This document shows positions 8,116 through 17,845 of a DNA stretch of 64,000 bases, piece by piece. Every line of letters begins with the position of its first letter. Position 1 is the first letter of the stretch. The stretch spans positions 62,001 to 126,000 of the forward strand of contig JAFGBT010000053.1 in NCBI GenBank assembly GCA_016933025.1. The letters run 5' to 3'. The notes under the pieces were generated by a model. That model saw only the letters and a list, made by a program, of their open reading frames with translations, did no database searches and was not told the origin of the DNA. The position numbers and the translations under genes are program-made. The DNA is from Spirochaetota bacterium. Its GTDB lineage: Bacteria > Spirochaetota > UBA4802 > UBA5550.

Positions 8116-8799
8116 ATGAAGAAGATATTCGCCATCGACGATGAGAAGGACATCCAGGAAATAATTAAAATTAATCTCGGTGCCGAGGGATATGATGTCC
8201 GCTGCTTTTCGTCCGCCGAGGAGGCTCTCAGGGGTCTCGAGACTGTTACGCCGGACCTGTTTGTTCTCGACATCATGATGCCGGGGATCGACGGATTTGA
8301 GTTCTGCCGCAGGGTCCGGGCGGCGGACGGCTGGAAAAACATCCCCATCATATTCCTCTCGGCGAAGTCTGACGAGATCGACCGGGTCCTCGGACTCGAG
8401 CTGGGCGGCGACGACTACCTGACAAAGCCCTTCAGCGTCAAGGAGCTCAAGTCCCGCGTCAAGGCAATGTTCAGGCGTGTCTCCCGTGCCGAGGAGGGAA
8501 TCGCCCCCTCCGCCATTGTATGCGAGGGTATCGAGCTGAATCCGGACCATTACTGCCTTACTGTTGACGGGAAGGAGGTCGACCTGACCAAGACCGAGTT
8601 CGAGATTCTCCACCTGTTCCTTAAAAATCCGGGAAAGATTTTCACTCGTGACAATATTATCGACAGCATCAAGGGACAGGACGTCTATGTGATAGACCGG
8701 ACCGTCGACGTCCATATCATGAACCTTCGGAAAAAGTTGGGGAAGTACAAGAACGTGATAAAGACCTTCTCCGGCGTCGGGTACGGGTACAAGAAATAG
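8116..8799 (+). CDS. phoB: Response regulator PhoB-type (OmpR family)
   Basis: 227 residues from ATG 8116, which gives the standard receiver start M-K-K-I-F-A-I-D-D-E; an upstream in-frame TTG at 8086 would add a non-conserved leader. Receiver acidic pocket D8-D9, phosphoacceptor D52 in V-L-D-I-M-M-P-G-I-D-G, Thr/Ser in F-L-S-A-K-S and Lys in L-T-K-P-F. The C-terminal winged-helix domain (about 125-227) contains L-T-K-T-E-F-E-I-L and R-T-V-D-V-H-I-M-N-L-R-K-K-L. It should bind the 11-bp-spaced repeats found in this region. phoR follows after 7 bases. Confidence 0.9.
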   Translation: MKKIFAIDDEKDIQEIIKINLGAEGYDVRCFSSAEEALRGLETVTPDLFVLDIMMPGIDGFEFCRRVRAADGWKNIPIIFLSAKSDEIDRVLGLELGGDDYLTKPFSVKELKSRVKAMFRRVSRAEEGIAPSAIVCEGIELNPDHYCLTVDGKEVDLTKTEFEILHLFLKNPGKIFTRDNIIDSIKGQDVYVIDRTVDVHIMNLRKKLGKYKNVIKTFSGVGYGYKK

Positions 8800-8806
8800 G
8801 CCGGCC

Positions 8807-10540
8807 ATGTTCAAGAAAATCAGCAACCGTATTATCGCTTCGTTTATCATACTCATCACCGCGCTGATCGGCGTGTTACTCGTTCTTATACTCGACCATA
8901 TACGAGAATACCACTTGTCGATCCTCAAGCGCGAGATGATCGAGAAAATACACTTCATCGAACGTGAGATACGCCGCGACCGTGGGGTATATACCGGGGG
9001 GCCGGTGGCGACCCGGGAGGCGAGGGTTGTCGAGCTGTCCCGCCTTGTCGATCTTCGTATAACGATAGTTGATCTTGCCGGGACGGTCGTAGCCGATTCG
9101 GAGTTCCAGCGCATAGACGAGATGGACAACCACCGCTACCGGGTCGAGATCAGGGAGGCCCTTGCCGGGGGCACGGGAGAGAGCATACGGTACAGCGGGA
9201 CGCTCAATACCGACATGCTCTATATGGCGAAAAGAACGGACGCCGAGGTCATACGGCTGGCCAAGCCGCTCCGCGAGGTAGGCGAAAGCATAGCGAAGCT
9301 CCGCACGTATATTCTCACTGCCGGCCTGATCGCAGTACTCCTCTCATCGATGGTGGTCATTGTAATCTCGCGGAGGATCACGCGGCCCATCAGCGAGACC
9401 ATGAACTTCGCGCGGGACTTCGCCAGCGGTGATTTTTCCCGGCGGATACCGAACTACAGCAACGACGAGATCGGCACGCTGCAGAAGGCCCTGAACGGCC
9501 TCGCGGATACGGTGGCGGATAAAATATCGACCCTTCTATACGAGCAGAACAAGCTGGAGAAGACCATCGAGAGCATCAGGGACGGCATCGCGGTCATAGG
9601 CAGGGACAAGAGGATACTGGTGGCTAACGCCGCGTTTCGCGCCCTCCTGGACATCGATGCGGCGGTGGTGGGAAAGCTATTCTTTGAAGCGATCCGAAGC
9701 CGGTCGCTGAACAGCAGGATCGAACATGCACACGCCACCGGACAGTCCGCCGCGTTCGAGGAGGCCTTTCTGAACGGCAGGCACTGCGACGTGTTCATCA
9801 ACCCGATCACGGGAGAGCAGACCCAGGGGGGAGTGCTCATTGTACTCCATGACACCACGGAAAAAAAGAAAATCGAGCAGATGAAGACCGACCTGGTCGG
9901 CAACATGTCCCATGAGCTGAAGACCCCGATCGCCATTCTGAAGGGATACCTCGAGACTATGGAGCCGCACCTGTGCGAGCCGGACATGGCGAAGGAACTG
10001 CTGCACAAGGCCCTGGCCAACGTGGAGCGGCAGAATTCACTGGTCAATGACATCCTTAAGCTGAATAGGCTTGAAACAACGAATGACTTCTCCACGGAAA
10101 CGGTCGACCTGAGGGAGATCATCAGGACAAGCATCGAGATTCTTGGCCCGCGCGCCCAGAAGAAGAACGTCTCCATCACCTTCAACACCGACGGGCAGAA
10201 CGCCATGGTGCCGGCAAATCGCCTCCTTGCCGAAGAGATATTCTTCAACATCATAGATAACGGAATCAGCTACAATCATGAGGGCGGTTCAATCCGCATC
10301 GACATGGAAAAGAGCGACGGCCGCCTGGCAGTCGCCGTAACGGACACCGGTATCGGCATACCGGAAGATTCGATCGACCGGATTTTCGAGCGCTTCTACA
10401 GGGTCGACAAGAGCCGGTCCCGCTCCACCGGCGGCACCGGACTCGGGCTTTCCATCGTGAAGCACGCGGCCGAGATTCTCGGGTGGGAGATACGGGTGAG
10501 GTCCGGCTCTTCAGGAACGACCTTCGTGGTTATAATTTGA
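8807..10540 (+). CDS. phoR: Sensor histidine kinase PhoR-type
   Basis: 577 residues. TM1 at about 9-30, a periplasmic domain of about 135 residues, TM2 at about 165-187, HAMP at about 188-240, a PAS domain at about 255-355, HisKA with phosphorylatable His369 in N-M-S-H-E-L-K-T-P-I, and HATPase with N, G1 (D-T-G-I-G-I) and G2 (G-T-G-L-G-L-S-I-V-K) boxes. E. coli PhoR lacks a large sensory periplasmic domain; this one resembles the Gram-positive PhoR architecture. With PhoB it is predicted to sense phosphate through PstSCAB-PhoU. It converges with the pit gene 14 bases away. Confidence 0.9.
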   Translation: MFKKISNRIIASFIILITALIGVLLVLILDHIREYHLSILKREMIEKIHFIEREIRRDRGVYTGGPVATREARVVELSRLVDLRITIVDLAGTVVADSEFQRIDEMDNHRYRVEIREALAGGTGESIRYSGTLNTDMLYMAKRTDAEVIRLAKPLREVGESIAKLRTYILTAGLIAVLLSSMVVIVISRRITRPISETMNFARDFASGDFSRRIPNYSNDEIGTLQKALNGLADTVADKISTLLYEQNKLEKTIESIRDGIAVIGRDKRILVANAAFRALLDIDAAVVGKLFFEAIRSRSLNSRIEHAHATGQSAAFEEAFLNGRHCDVFINPITGEQTQGGVLIVLHDTTEKKKIEQMKTDLVGNMSHELKTPIAILKGYLETMEPHLCEPDMAKELLHKALANVERQNSLVNDILKLNRLETTNDFSTETVDLREIIRTSIEILGPRAQKKNVSITFNTDGQNAMVPANRLLAEEIFFNIIDNGISYNHEGGSIRIDMEKSDGRLAVAVTDTGIGIPEDSIDRIFERFYRVDKSRSRSTGGTGLGLSIVKHAAEILGWEIRVRSGSSGTTFVVII

Positions 10541-10554
10541 CTGCCTGCGCGCCT

Positions 10555-11553
10555 TTACGATACGATTAAATACGTGATCGCTGAAATGACGGCCGCGCAT
10601 GGAATGGTGAGTATCCATGCCCAGACGATCTGGCCCGCCACTCCCCAGCGGACCGCTGCGAAGCGTCTCATGGCGCCAACCCCCATGATTGAGCCGGTGA
10701 TGGTGTGCGTGGTGCTTACGGGCACGCCGAGGAATGTCGAGATGTAAAGCGTTGTAGCGGCGGCCGTTTCCGCGCAGAAGCCGTCGACCGGCCTGAGCTT
10801 CGTTACCTTCTGGCCCATGGTCTTGACGATGCGCCACCCGCCGCTCATGGTGCCGAGGGCCATGGCAGCCTGGCAGCTGAGAACGACCCAGAGGGGGATG
10901 GCGTCCTGGAGGGACTGGGACGGCCCGAGGGTTATCATGCCCGAGCTGAGGAGCAGGCCGGCGATGATGCCCATGGTCTTCTGCGCGTCGTTCCCGCCGT
11001 GGCCGAGGCTGTAGAGCGCCGCCGATACGAGCTGCCCCTTCCGGAAGTACTTGTCCACCTGCGTCGGCGCGGCCCTCCTGAAAAGCCGGTATACCATGGT
11101 GCCGAACACAAGGCCGAGGACAAGCCCGAGGACCGGCGAGATGAAGATAAAGGCGATCGTTTTCAGTATCCCCGACCAGACAAGTCCCTTGAAGCCGGCC
11201 TTGACCAGCGCGGCGCCGATGAGGCCCCCCATCAGCGCATGAGAGGAGCTGGTCGGCAGCCCGAAATACCAGGTGATTATGTCCCAGGAACAGGCCGCCA
11301 CCAGGGTCGCCAGTATCAGGTCCTTGTCCATGACGGTTATGTCGATGATTCCCTCGCCGATAGTGCCGGCGACATGGAGCCCGAAGAAGAGGAAGGCGAT
11401 GAAGTTAAAAAAAGCGGCCCACGCCACGGCATAGCGGGGGGAGAGCACCCGGGTTGAAACGACCGTGGCTATGGAGTTGGCCGCGTCGTGGAACCCATTC
11501 AGGAAGTCAAACAGAAGCGCCAGCATTATCAGAAAGATGACATATATATCCAT
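10555..11553 (-). CDS. Inorganic phosphate transporter, PiT family (copy 1)
   Basis: 332 residues, polytopic. PiT signatures are G-F-H-D-A-A-N-S-I-A-T-V-V at about 21-33 near the N-terminus and the mirrored G-G-N-D-A-Q-K-T-M-G in the C-terminal half, plus P-V-S-T-T-H-T-I-T-G-S near 275. PiT carriers take up metal-phosphate by cation symport with low affinity. It is two bases downstream of a DUF47 gene, a common pair in which the DUF47 partner modulates the carrier. A close paralogue lies at 14147-15136. No 11-bp repeats are evident upstream of this operon, unlike copy 2. Confidence 0.9.
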   Translation of the reverse strand: MDIYVIFLIMLALLFDFLNGFHDAANSIATVVSTRVLSPRYAVAWAAFFNFIAFLFFGLHVAGTIGEGIIDITVMDKDLILATLVAACSWDIITWYFGLPTSSSHALMGGLIGAALVKAGFKGLVWSGILKTIAFIFISPVLGLVLGLVFGTMVYRLFRRAAPTQVDKYFRKGQLVSAALYSLGHGGNDAQKTMGIIAGLLLSSGMITLGPSQSLQDAIPLWVVLSCQAAMALGTMSGGWRIVKTMGQKVTKLRPVDGFCAETAAATTLYISTFLGVPVSTTHTITGSIMGVGAMRRFAAVRWGVAGQIVWAWILTIPCAAVISAITYLIVS

Positions 11554-11555
11554 CG

Positions 11556-12182
11556 CTATCCCTGCTTGACAAGGATAGACTCTATCAGGTTAGCGATGTC
11601 CTCGCAGATGTCGAGGACAGTTTCAACGCTTTCGAATATTTCCTTCCACTTAATTATTTTTATGGGGTCCTTTGTCTTGGCGAAGAGCTTGAGGATGATG
11701 GCGTCCCTGAGCTGGTCCCCCATGTTTTCTATCTGGTTCACCTCGATGCACGCGTCGTACACATCTTTTGGATTTTTATGGTTCCGCATCGCCTTGATCC
11801 CCCGGCTCAGCGAGGCGACCGACTGGACGATCAGGTCGGAGAACTGGATGAGGTCCTGGTTCACGACCTTGAGGTTGTAGAGCCTCAGGCGCTTCGACGT
11901 GGTGTAGAGCATGTCGACCACGTTGTCGAGCTCGTGGGCCAGCGAGTGTATGTCCTCGCGGTCGAAGGGCGTGATGAAGGTGCGGTTCAGCTTGTCGATA
12001 ATGTCGTGCGTGATCGAGTCGCATTCATGCTCAAGGTCGCGCATTTTACCGATTCCCTCGTCGTCCCATTTTCCCTCTCCGGCAAGTTCCCTGAACATGT
12101 TGGCGGCGATAGTGATTTTGTCGGCCTGCTGGTCAAACATGTCAAAGAACTTGACCTCTTGAGGTATAAACCTGAATGCCAT
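11556..12182 (-). CDS. DUF47 family (PhoU-like) Pit accessory protein
   Basis: 208 residues, all alpha-helical, related to the PhoU fold. Family features include F-D-M-F-D-Q-Q-A near residue 13, L-E-H-E-C-D at about 48-53, F-D-R-E-D-I-H-S-L-A-H-E-L-D-N-V-V-D at about 74-91 (acidic metal-binding E..D pattern) and a late I-E-N-M-G-D-Q-L. ATG 12182 follows AAGGAG at a good distance. It is the first gene of a two-gene operon with the PiT transporter and probably gates or regulates it; that role is known from other bacteria and inferred here. Confidence 0.88.
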   Translation of the reverse strand: MAFRFIPQEVKFFDMFDQQADKITIAANMFRELAGEGKWDDEGIGKMRDLEHECDSITHDIIDKLNRTFITPFDREDIHSLAHELDNVVDMLYTTSKRLRLYNLKVVNQDLIQFSDLIVQSVASLSRGIKAMRNHKNPKDVYDACIEVNQIENMGDQLRDAIILKLFAKTKDPIKIIKWKEIFESVETVLDICEDIANLIESILVKQG

Positions 12183-12371
12183 GTATGTTTCTCCTTGCGG
12201 TTGGTCGGATTATAGTACCGAGGTTACGGGCGTAATTTTAATTGCCGGGGGTAATTAGTCAATATTAATGTTTATGTCGGTGACAATTAATGCGGGAACC
12301 CGGTGCGAATTATACAAAATAAAATTATGTGTATATTGACAATAATGTCATGTTGCAAAATTGCGCGGTTC

Positions 12372-13238
<867 letters not shown>

Positions 13239-13239
13239 A

Positions 13240-14145
13240 TCAGTTTTCCTTGAACCTGTATTTGTTCGACAGGTAATCGGCTATGATGTTAAAGACAAAC
13301 GTTATGATGAAGAGGATAATGCCGATGGCGAACAGGGCATGGTAGTGGCTGCCGCCCACAGGCGCTTCCGCCATTTCGGCCGCGATGTTCGACGTCAGCG
13401 GGCGGACCGGGTCGAAGATTGAGTCCGGGACAACCGCCGCGCCGCCGGCCACCATGAGGACCACCATGGTCTCCCCGATGACCCTCGATATCCCGAGGAT
13501 GACGGCCGTCCATATCCCGGAGAGCGCGGCCGGTATGACAATGCGAAAAATTGTCTGCCACCGGTTCGCTCCCAGGGCGTACGATCCTTCCTTCAGGGAG
13601 ACCGGGACCGATGAGATTGCGTCTTCTGAGATGCTGGCGATGGTCGGCACTGCCATGAAGGCGAGCATAAGGGCGGCGTTGAAGAGGTTGAGGCCCGTGT
13701 CCAGGTCGAACTGCCTCTGCAAAAAGGGGGCCACCACCACCATGCCGAAGAACCCGATGACGACCGACGGGATCGACGCGATGATTTCGATTGCCGGCTT
13801 CAGGATTTCCCTCACCCGCGGCGACGCCAGCTCGGCCAGGTACACGGCTATTGCCAGGGAGAGCGGCACGGCAATGACAGAGGCCAGCAGGGTCACCGCG
13901 ACCGATGCCGCGATGAGCGGCAGAACGCCGAAGCGGGGATTGACGCTGGTCGGGTACCACTGGGCACCGAGCAGGAAGTCGGACAGGGTGACGTCGCGGA
14001 GTATCGGGACGCCCTCGCCGAAGAGAAAGAGCATGATGAGGAGCAGCACGATAAGGCAGGAAAGCCCTATTATCATGAAAAACTTCTCGAACAATTTTTC
14101 GGCTATCAGGCTTTTTGTTATGCCGCGCTTTTTTTTATCTTTCAT
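13240..14145 (-). CDS. pstC: Phosphate ABC transporter permease PstC
   Basis: 301 residues, with a first TM helix at about 20-45 followed by a periplasmic loop that contains the PstC-like L-G-A-Q-W-Y-P-T-S segment. The EAA-type loop reads E-G-S-Y-A-L-G-A-N-R-W-Q-T, and R-V-I-G-E-T-M-V-V-L matches the PstC conserved GET motif. It is one base downstream of the second pit gene and one base upstream of pstA, so the three are a single translationally coupled unit. Confidence 0.93.
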   Translation of the reverse strand: MKDKKKRGITKSLIAEKLFEKFFMIIGLSCLIVLLLIMLFLFGEGVPILRDVTLSDFLLGAQWYPTSVNPRFGVLPLIAASVAVTLLASVIAVPLSLAIAVYLAELASPRVREILKPAIEIIASIPSVVIGFFGMVVVAPFLQRQFDLDTGLNLFNAALMLAFMAVPTIASISEDAISSVPVSLKEGSYALGANRWQTIFRIVIPAALSGIWTAVILGISRVIGETMVVLMVAGGAAVVPDSIFDPVRPLTSNIAAEMAEAPVGGSHYHALFAIGIILFIITFVFNIIADYLSNKYRFKEN

Positions 14146-14146
14146 A

Positions 14147-15136
14147 TCAGCCTAGTGAGATGCTTGCATAATAGATTGCCGCAGAAATCAGCGCCGATGC
14201 CGGGATTGTGAGGACCCATGCCCAGACTATTTTTCCGGCGACGCCCCATTTTACCGCGGTCATGCGCCGCAGGGAGCCGACCCCCATGATGGAGCCGGTG
14301 ATGGTGTGCGTAGTGCTGACCGGGATGCCGAAAAACGACGCTATGAAAAGAGTGATAGCGGCGCTCGTTTCCGCGCAGAAGCCGTCGACCGGCTTCAGCT
14401 TGGTTATCTTCTGCCCCATGGTCTTGACGATGCGCCACCCGCCGAACATGGTGCCGAGCGCGATCGCGCTGTGGCAGGAGAGAACCACCCAGAGCGGAAT
14501 GTGAAACGCTCCTTGGAGAATTCCGGCGCCGAACAGGAGGCCGGCGATGATGCCCATGGTCTTCTGGGCGTCGTTTCCGCCGTGACCCAGGCTGTAGAGG
14601 GCGGCCGATAAAAGCTGGCCCTTACGGAACAGGTGGTCGACCTGTCCCGGAGCGGACTTCCGGAAAAGGTTGTAGACGATCACGCCGATGGACAGACCCA
14701 GCAACATGCCGAGGAGCGGCGACACGAATATAAATACCACCGTCTTGATGATTCCCTTCCACACGAGCGCGCTAGTCCCGGCCTTGACCAGGGCCGCGCC
14801 GATGAGGCCCCCCATCAGCGCGTGGGACGAACTGGTGGGCAGGCCGAACCACCAGGTTATGAGGTCCCAGATTATGGCGCCGCCGAGCGTGGCAAGTATG
14901 ACATGGTTGTCCATAATGGCAATGTCGATGATGCCTTTCCCGATGGTGCCGGCCACGTGAAGGCCGAAAAACAGGAAAGCGATAAAATTGAAGAAGGCGG
15001 CCCACAGAACTGCGTACCTTGGAGACAGCACCCTGGTTGACACTATGGTGGCGATGGAGTTCGCTGAGTCGTGGAACCCGTTGATAAAATCGAAAATGAG
15101 GGCAAGGATAATCAAGCCGATAACGTAAATGTCCAT
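14147..15136 (-). CDS. Inorganic phosphate transporter, PiT family (copy 2)
   Basis: 329 residues, a close paralogue of the protein at 10555-11553: long stretches are the same, including G-F-H-D-S-A-N-S-I-A-T, the T-S-S-S-H-A-L-M-G-G block and the C-terminal G-V-A-G-K-I-V-W-A-W. It is first in the operon with pstC and pstA, with no DUF47 partner. Upstream are A/T-rich 7-mers at 11-12 bp steps (15170-15211), so this copy is predicted to respond to phosphate starvation, unlike most PiT genes. Whether it acts as a carrier on its own or cooperates with Pst is unknown. Confidence 0.88.
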   Translation of the reverse strand: MDIYVIGLIILALIFDFINGFHDSANSIATIVSTRVLSPRYAVLWAAFFNFIAFLFFGLHVAGTIGKGIIDIAIMDNHVILATLGGAIIWDLITWWFGLPTSSSHALMGGLIGAALVKAGTSALVWKGIIKTVVFIFVSPLLGMLLGLSIGVIVYNLFRKSAPGQVDHLFRKGQLLSAALYSLGHGGNDAQKTMGIIAGLLFGAGILQGAFHIPLWVVLSCHSAIALGTMFGGWRIVKTMGQKITKLKPVDGFCAETSAAITLFIASFFGIPVSTTHTITGSIMGVGSLRRMTAVKWGVAGKIVWAWVLTIPASALISAAIYYASISLG

Positions 15137-15169
15137 GTGGCGGCAATACCTTTATTTATATGATGAACT

Positions 15170-15211
15170 TTATAATTAAAATTATAGTTAAAATTATAAA
15201 GAAATTATAAA
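15170..15211 (-). promoter_or_regulatory. PHO-box-like direct repeats upstream of pit-pstC-pstA
   Basis: On the minus strand TTTATAA occurs at plus-strand 15205 and 15194 (11 bp apart); two related words, read on the plus strand as TTATAG and TTATAA, follow at 12-bp steps at 15182 and 15170. The array ends about 34 bases from the pit start. TTTATAA is also the best-matching repeat at the pstS and pstB promoters. Confidence 0.5.
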
Positions 15212-15263
15212 GATTGTATGTGTAATGTATGAAAACTTGGGTATGCAACCATTCGATGCGAAT

Positions 15264-15641
15264 TTACAGGAAGGATTGCACTATAGCGAATAGTATCACT
15301 ATCCAGAAGATGATTATCACAGTGGCGGATTTCCAGTTTTTTTTGAGCGATATCGGATTTATATCGGCTTCGCTCCTGCATTCTTCGAGGACGCGTGGCG
15401 GGATTGACTTTATCGAGGCAGTGATGAGGAGGGGAATAATAATGATGTCGTCCAGGTAGCCGAGGACCGGAATAAAATCCGGGATGAGGTCGATCGGGCT
15501 CAGGGCGTAGGCCAGAGTAACAGCGATGAGGATTTTAGGAAGCCGTCCCGTATCCGGGTGCCGGTACGCATAGTGCAGGGCGGTCAACTCATGTTTAAGC
15601 GAAGCCGCTCTTTTTTTCAAAGGCTGGATGATTTTCATCAT
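15264..15641 (-). CDS. DUF1232 (YkvA-like) membrane protein
   Basis: 125 residues. The DUF1232 core is plain: the helix L-P-K-I-L-I-A-V-T-L-A-Y, then A-L-S-P-I-D-L-I-P-D-F-I-P-V-L-G-Y-L-D-D, then a hydrophobic helix; a second TM helix is at the C-terminus (about 103-122). The family is small, membrane-associated and of unknown function, often linked to envelope maintenance. It is monocistronic and reads away from the TetR gene. Confidence 0.8.
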   Translation of the reverse strand: MMKIIQPLKKRAASLKHELTALHYAYRHPDTGRLPKILIAVTLAYALSPIDLIPDFIPVLGYLDDIIIIPLLITASIKSIPPRVLEECRSEADINPISLKKNWKSATVIIIFWIVILFAIVQSFL

Positions 15642-15798
15642 TGGCGGTCTATTCCTTGCCTATTCTTCCGGAAAATCATGGTGCATCTATAATCTTTATA
15701 TATTCAAGAAAATTTCATTACACGTTATCGCCATGAGACGACGAGGATTTTGAATGATATTATCCGATTAATGCCCCTGCTTAACATCCCTCACCCCA

Positions 15799-15823
15799 GC
15801 CCCTCTCCCACAGGGAGAGGGGC
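15799..15823. repeat. G/C-rich intergenic palindrome
   Basis: GCCCCTCTCCC, loop ACA, GGGAGAGGGGC: a perfect 11-bp hairpin in the 271-base gap between the DUF1232 and TetR genes. Same class as the hairpins at 6431, 7340 and 32069. Confidence 0.6.
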
Positions 15824-15879
15824 GAGGAATATCGCATCCGGAAAATAGCTTGACAGTATTTCTGTAATAATAAATTGTA

Positions 15880-15889
15880 CCAAACGGTC
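15880..15889. promoter_or_regulatory. Candidate TetR autoregulatory operator
   Basis: ACC-AAAC-GGT in the sequence TACCAAACGGTCAGTATAAT lies 24 bases upstream of the TetR gene, next to a possible -10 TATAAT (15892-15897). The ACC..GGT half-sites resemble sites of NemR/AcuR-like TetR proteins. Short and imperfect, so tentative. Confidence 0.3.
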
Positions 15890-15912
15890 AGTATAATAAC
15901 TGGAGGGGCCGG

Positions 15913-16506
15913 ATGGCATACGCAAAGGGGACCATGACGCGCGCCCGCGTCCTCGACCGGGCCATAGCTCTCATCAACCGGAAGGGTGTCGGGAACACGA
16001 GCATCCAGGACATTATTGACAACACGGGCGTCAAGAAGGGGAACCTCTATTTCCATTTTTCCAGCAAGGACGAGCTTGGCCTCTCAATCATAATGGAGGC
16101 GCGGGATCGCTACTTCGAGTATCTATCGAAGAGCGTCACAAGCCCCGACCCGCTCGGGAAGATCAACGATGTCCTCCGGGCCGTGCTCGAATACCACCGG
16201 GGCAGGGGTTTTATCGGCGGCTGCATATTCGGGAACACGGCCCTTGAGATGGCCGATTCCGGCGAGGAGTATGCCGATCTCGTCAGGGATATTTTCGATC
16301 GGTGGACGAATATCCTGGCCGGGTTTATCCGCGAGGCGAAGAAGCGGGGCGACCTGCCGTCCGCTGTCAGACCGGCGTCCCTTGCGAGGCATATTGTCGC
16401 AGTGATGGAGGGGAGCATAATGCTGGCGCGTCTCTACAAGCGGGGAGATGCCATAGAGGATGGCATACAGTATATCCGGACCCTTCTCGGGATGTCCGGC
16501 CGATAG
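15913..16506 (+). CDS. TetR/AcrR family regulator
   Basis: 197 residues. The N-terminal helix-turn-helix is typical: R-A-R-V-L-D-R-A-I-A-L-I at about 9-20, then T-S-I-Q-D-I-I-D-N-T-G-V-K-K-G-N-L-Y-F-H-F at about 31-51. The ligand domain contains G-F-I-G-G-C-I-F-G-N-T-A-L-E near 100, a pattern seen in TetR proteins with a sensory cysteine (NemR/AcuR-like). Ligand unknown. The Fe-S protein 35 bases downstream is probably cotranscribed and may be its target. Confidence 0.85.
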   Translation: MAYAKGTMTRARVLDRAIALINRKGVGNTSIQDIIDNTGVKKGNLYFHFSSKDELGLSIIMEARDRYFEYLSKSVTSPDPLGKINDVLRAVLEYHRGRGFIGGCIFGNTALEMADSGEEYADLVRDIFDRWTNILAGFIREAKKRGDLPSAVRPASLARHIVAVMEGSIMLARLYKRGDAIEDGIQYIRTLLGMSGR

Positions 16507-16541
16507 TTATCGGTACGCTATAATATACGTAAGGAAATATC

Positions 16542-17666
16542 ATGATAACACGAAACGACATAGTTGAAGAAGCGCTGCGAAACGGTTTTATCGATGTCGG
16601 GTTCACCACAGCCGAGCCGTTCGATACGCACAGGGAGTTTCTGTGCGAGCACCGGGACGAGTACGGATGGGCAGAGACCGTGGGGCTCGCCCTGATGGGC
16701 GGGACCGATCCCCGCACGGTGCTCCCGGAGGCGAAGTCGATCATCGTCCTCATGGAGGCCTATTTCCGGGAGTCGCTGCCGCCGTCACTCGAGGCGCATT
16801 TCGGCCGCTGCTACCTGGACGACGACCGGATGACGAAGGACGGCCTGACCCTCAGGGTCAAGGCAGTCAGGTCGTTCCTCCGGGACAACGGCATCGACTC
16901 GAAGGTGCCCTTCAATATCCCGCACCGCATGGCGGCCGCGCGCGCCGGCATGGGAACCTTTGGCAAGAACTGCCTCTTCTTCTCGTCGAGGGCCGCGCGC
17001 GGGAGCTCGTGGGTCCTGCCGATAACGCTCGTGGTGGACCGGGCGTTCGAGCCGGACGAGCCGACCGTGCGGATGGGCTGTCCCGACTGGTGCAGGAACG
17101 CCTGCGTGTCGGCCTGCCCGACGCGGGCCCTCAGGGGGAACGGGGCGATCGACCCGCGGAAATGCATATCCTACATGACCTACTTCGGCAGGGAGATCAC
17201 CCCGCGGGAGCTGCGCGAGCCGATGGGCATGTACGTGTATGGCTGCGATATCTGCCAGAACGTCTGCCCGCGCAACCGCCCCTGGCTCTCGGCGAACCTC
17301 CCTGTGAACGAGCGGGTTACGGCCAAGGCCGGGAACTTCGATCTGGTCGCCCTTCTCCACATGGACCGCGACTACTTCCTGGCGAAGGTGTGGCCGCACA
17401 TGTTCTACATGTCGCCGGACGACCTCTGGAAATGGAAGATGAACGTCGCCCGGGTCATGGGAAACAGCGGGGACGAACGGTACGTGCCCGAACTCGAGCG
17501 CGCCTTCGGCGAAAACGACGACCCCCGCACGACCGGCATGATCGCGTGGGCTCTCGGCCGGATCGGCACGCCCCGGGCAAGAAAAGCGCTCGAATCGTTC
17601 CTGCCGAAAACCGAGGGTCCGGTGCGTGAGGAGATATCTTCGGCGCTGGCGGTCTGTAAAAGCTGA
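16542..17666 (+). CDS. QueG-like 4Fe-4S protein (epoxyqueuosine reductase paralogue)
   Basis: 374 residues. The C-terminal half is QueG-like: a cluster motif C-P-D-W-C-R-N-A-C-V-S-A-C-P, then R-K-C-I-S-Y-M-T-Y, then Y-G-C-D-I-C-Q-N-V-C-P-R-N, followed by HEAT-like helices (residues about 290-370). QueG reduces epoxyqueuosine in tRNA modification. Two things differ: the first motif is C-x3-C-x3-C-x3-C instead of C-x2-C-x2-C-x3-C, and the segment that in QueG carries the catalytic Asp and E-R reads F-N-I-P-H-R-M-A-A-A here. The fold is secure; the queuosine role is doubtful. A TetR gene lies immediately upstream. Confidence 0.7.
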   Translation: MITRNDIVEEALRNGFIDVGFTTAEPFDTHREFLCEHRDEYGWAETVGLALMGGTDPRTVLPEAKSIIVLMEAYFRESLPPSLEAHFGRCYLDDDRMTKDGLTLRVKAVRSFLRDNGIDSKVPFNIPHRMAAARAGMGTFGKNCLFFSSRAARGSSWVLPITLVVDRAFEPDEPTVRMGCPDWCRNACVSACPTRALRGNGAIDPRKCISYMTYFGREITPRELREPMGMYVYGCDICQNVCPRNRPWLSANLPVNERVTAKAGNFDLVALLHMDRDYFLAKVWPHMFYMSPDDLWKWKMNVARVMGNSGDERYVPELERAFGENDDPRTTGMIAWALGRIGTPRARKALESFLPKTEGPVREEISSALAVCKS

Positions 17667-17788
17667 GCCCGGGCAACTATCATACTAAGGAAGACGGCCA
17701 TGGGTGCCGGCGAGCGAACACTTTTTCAAAAATGTATGATATTTACGCTGACGTTCGAATTATTATTTGAATTGCCGCAGGGAGTAGA

Positions 17789-17818
17789 TTGACAAAAAGA
17801 ACAATATGATTGTATAAT
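17789..17818 (+). promoter_or_regulatory. Sigma-70-type promoter of the poly(A) polymerase gene
   Basis: TTGACA (17789-17794), 18-base spacer, TATAAT (17813-17818), 27 bases before the ATG. Both boxes match the consensus fully. Confidence 0.6.
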
Positions 17819-17845
17819 GGGAAAAAATCCAAAGACTGAGCCTTT

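Noticed and set aside
8044..9129. 361-codon minus-strand open frame
   Set aside because: Antisense to phoB and phoR, which have clear motifs.
12337..12350. TGACA-ATAA-TGTCA inverted repeat between pstA and DUF47
   Set aside because: Short arms, no T-tract and no second copy; not enough to call an operator or terminator.
16643..17629. 328-codon plus-strand open frame
   Set aside because: Shifted frame of the QueG-like gene; Arg/Gly/Pro-rich, no domain.
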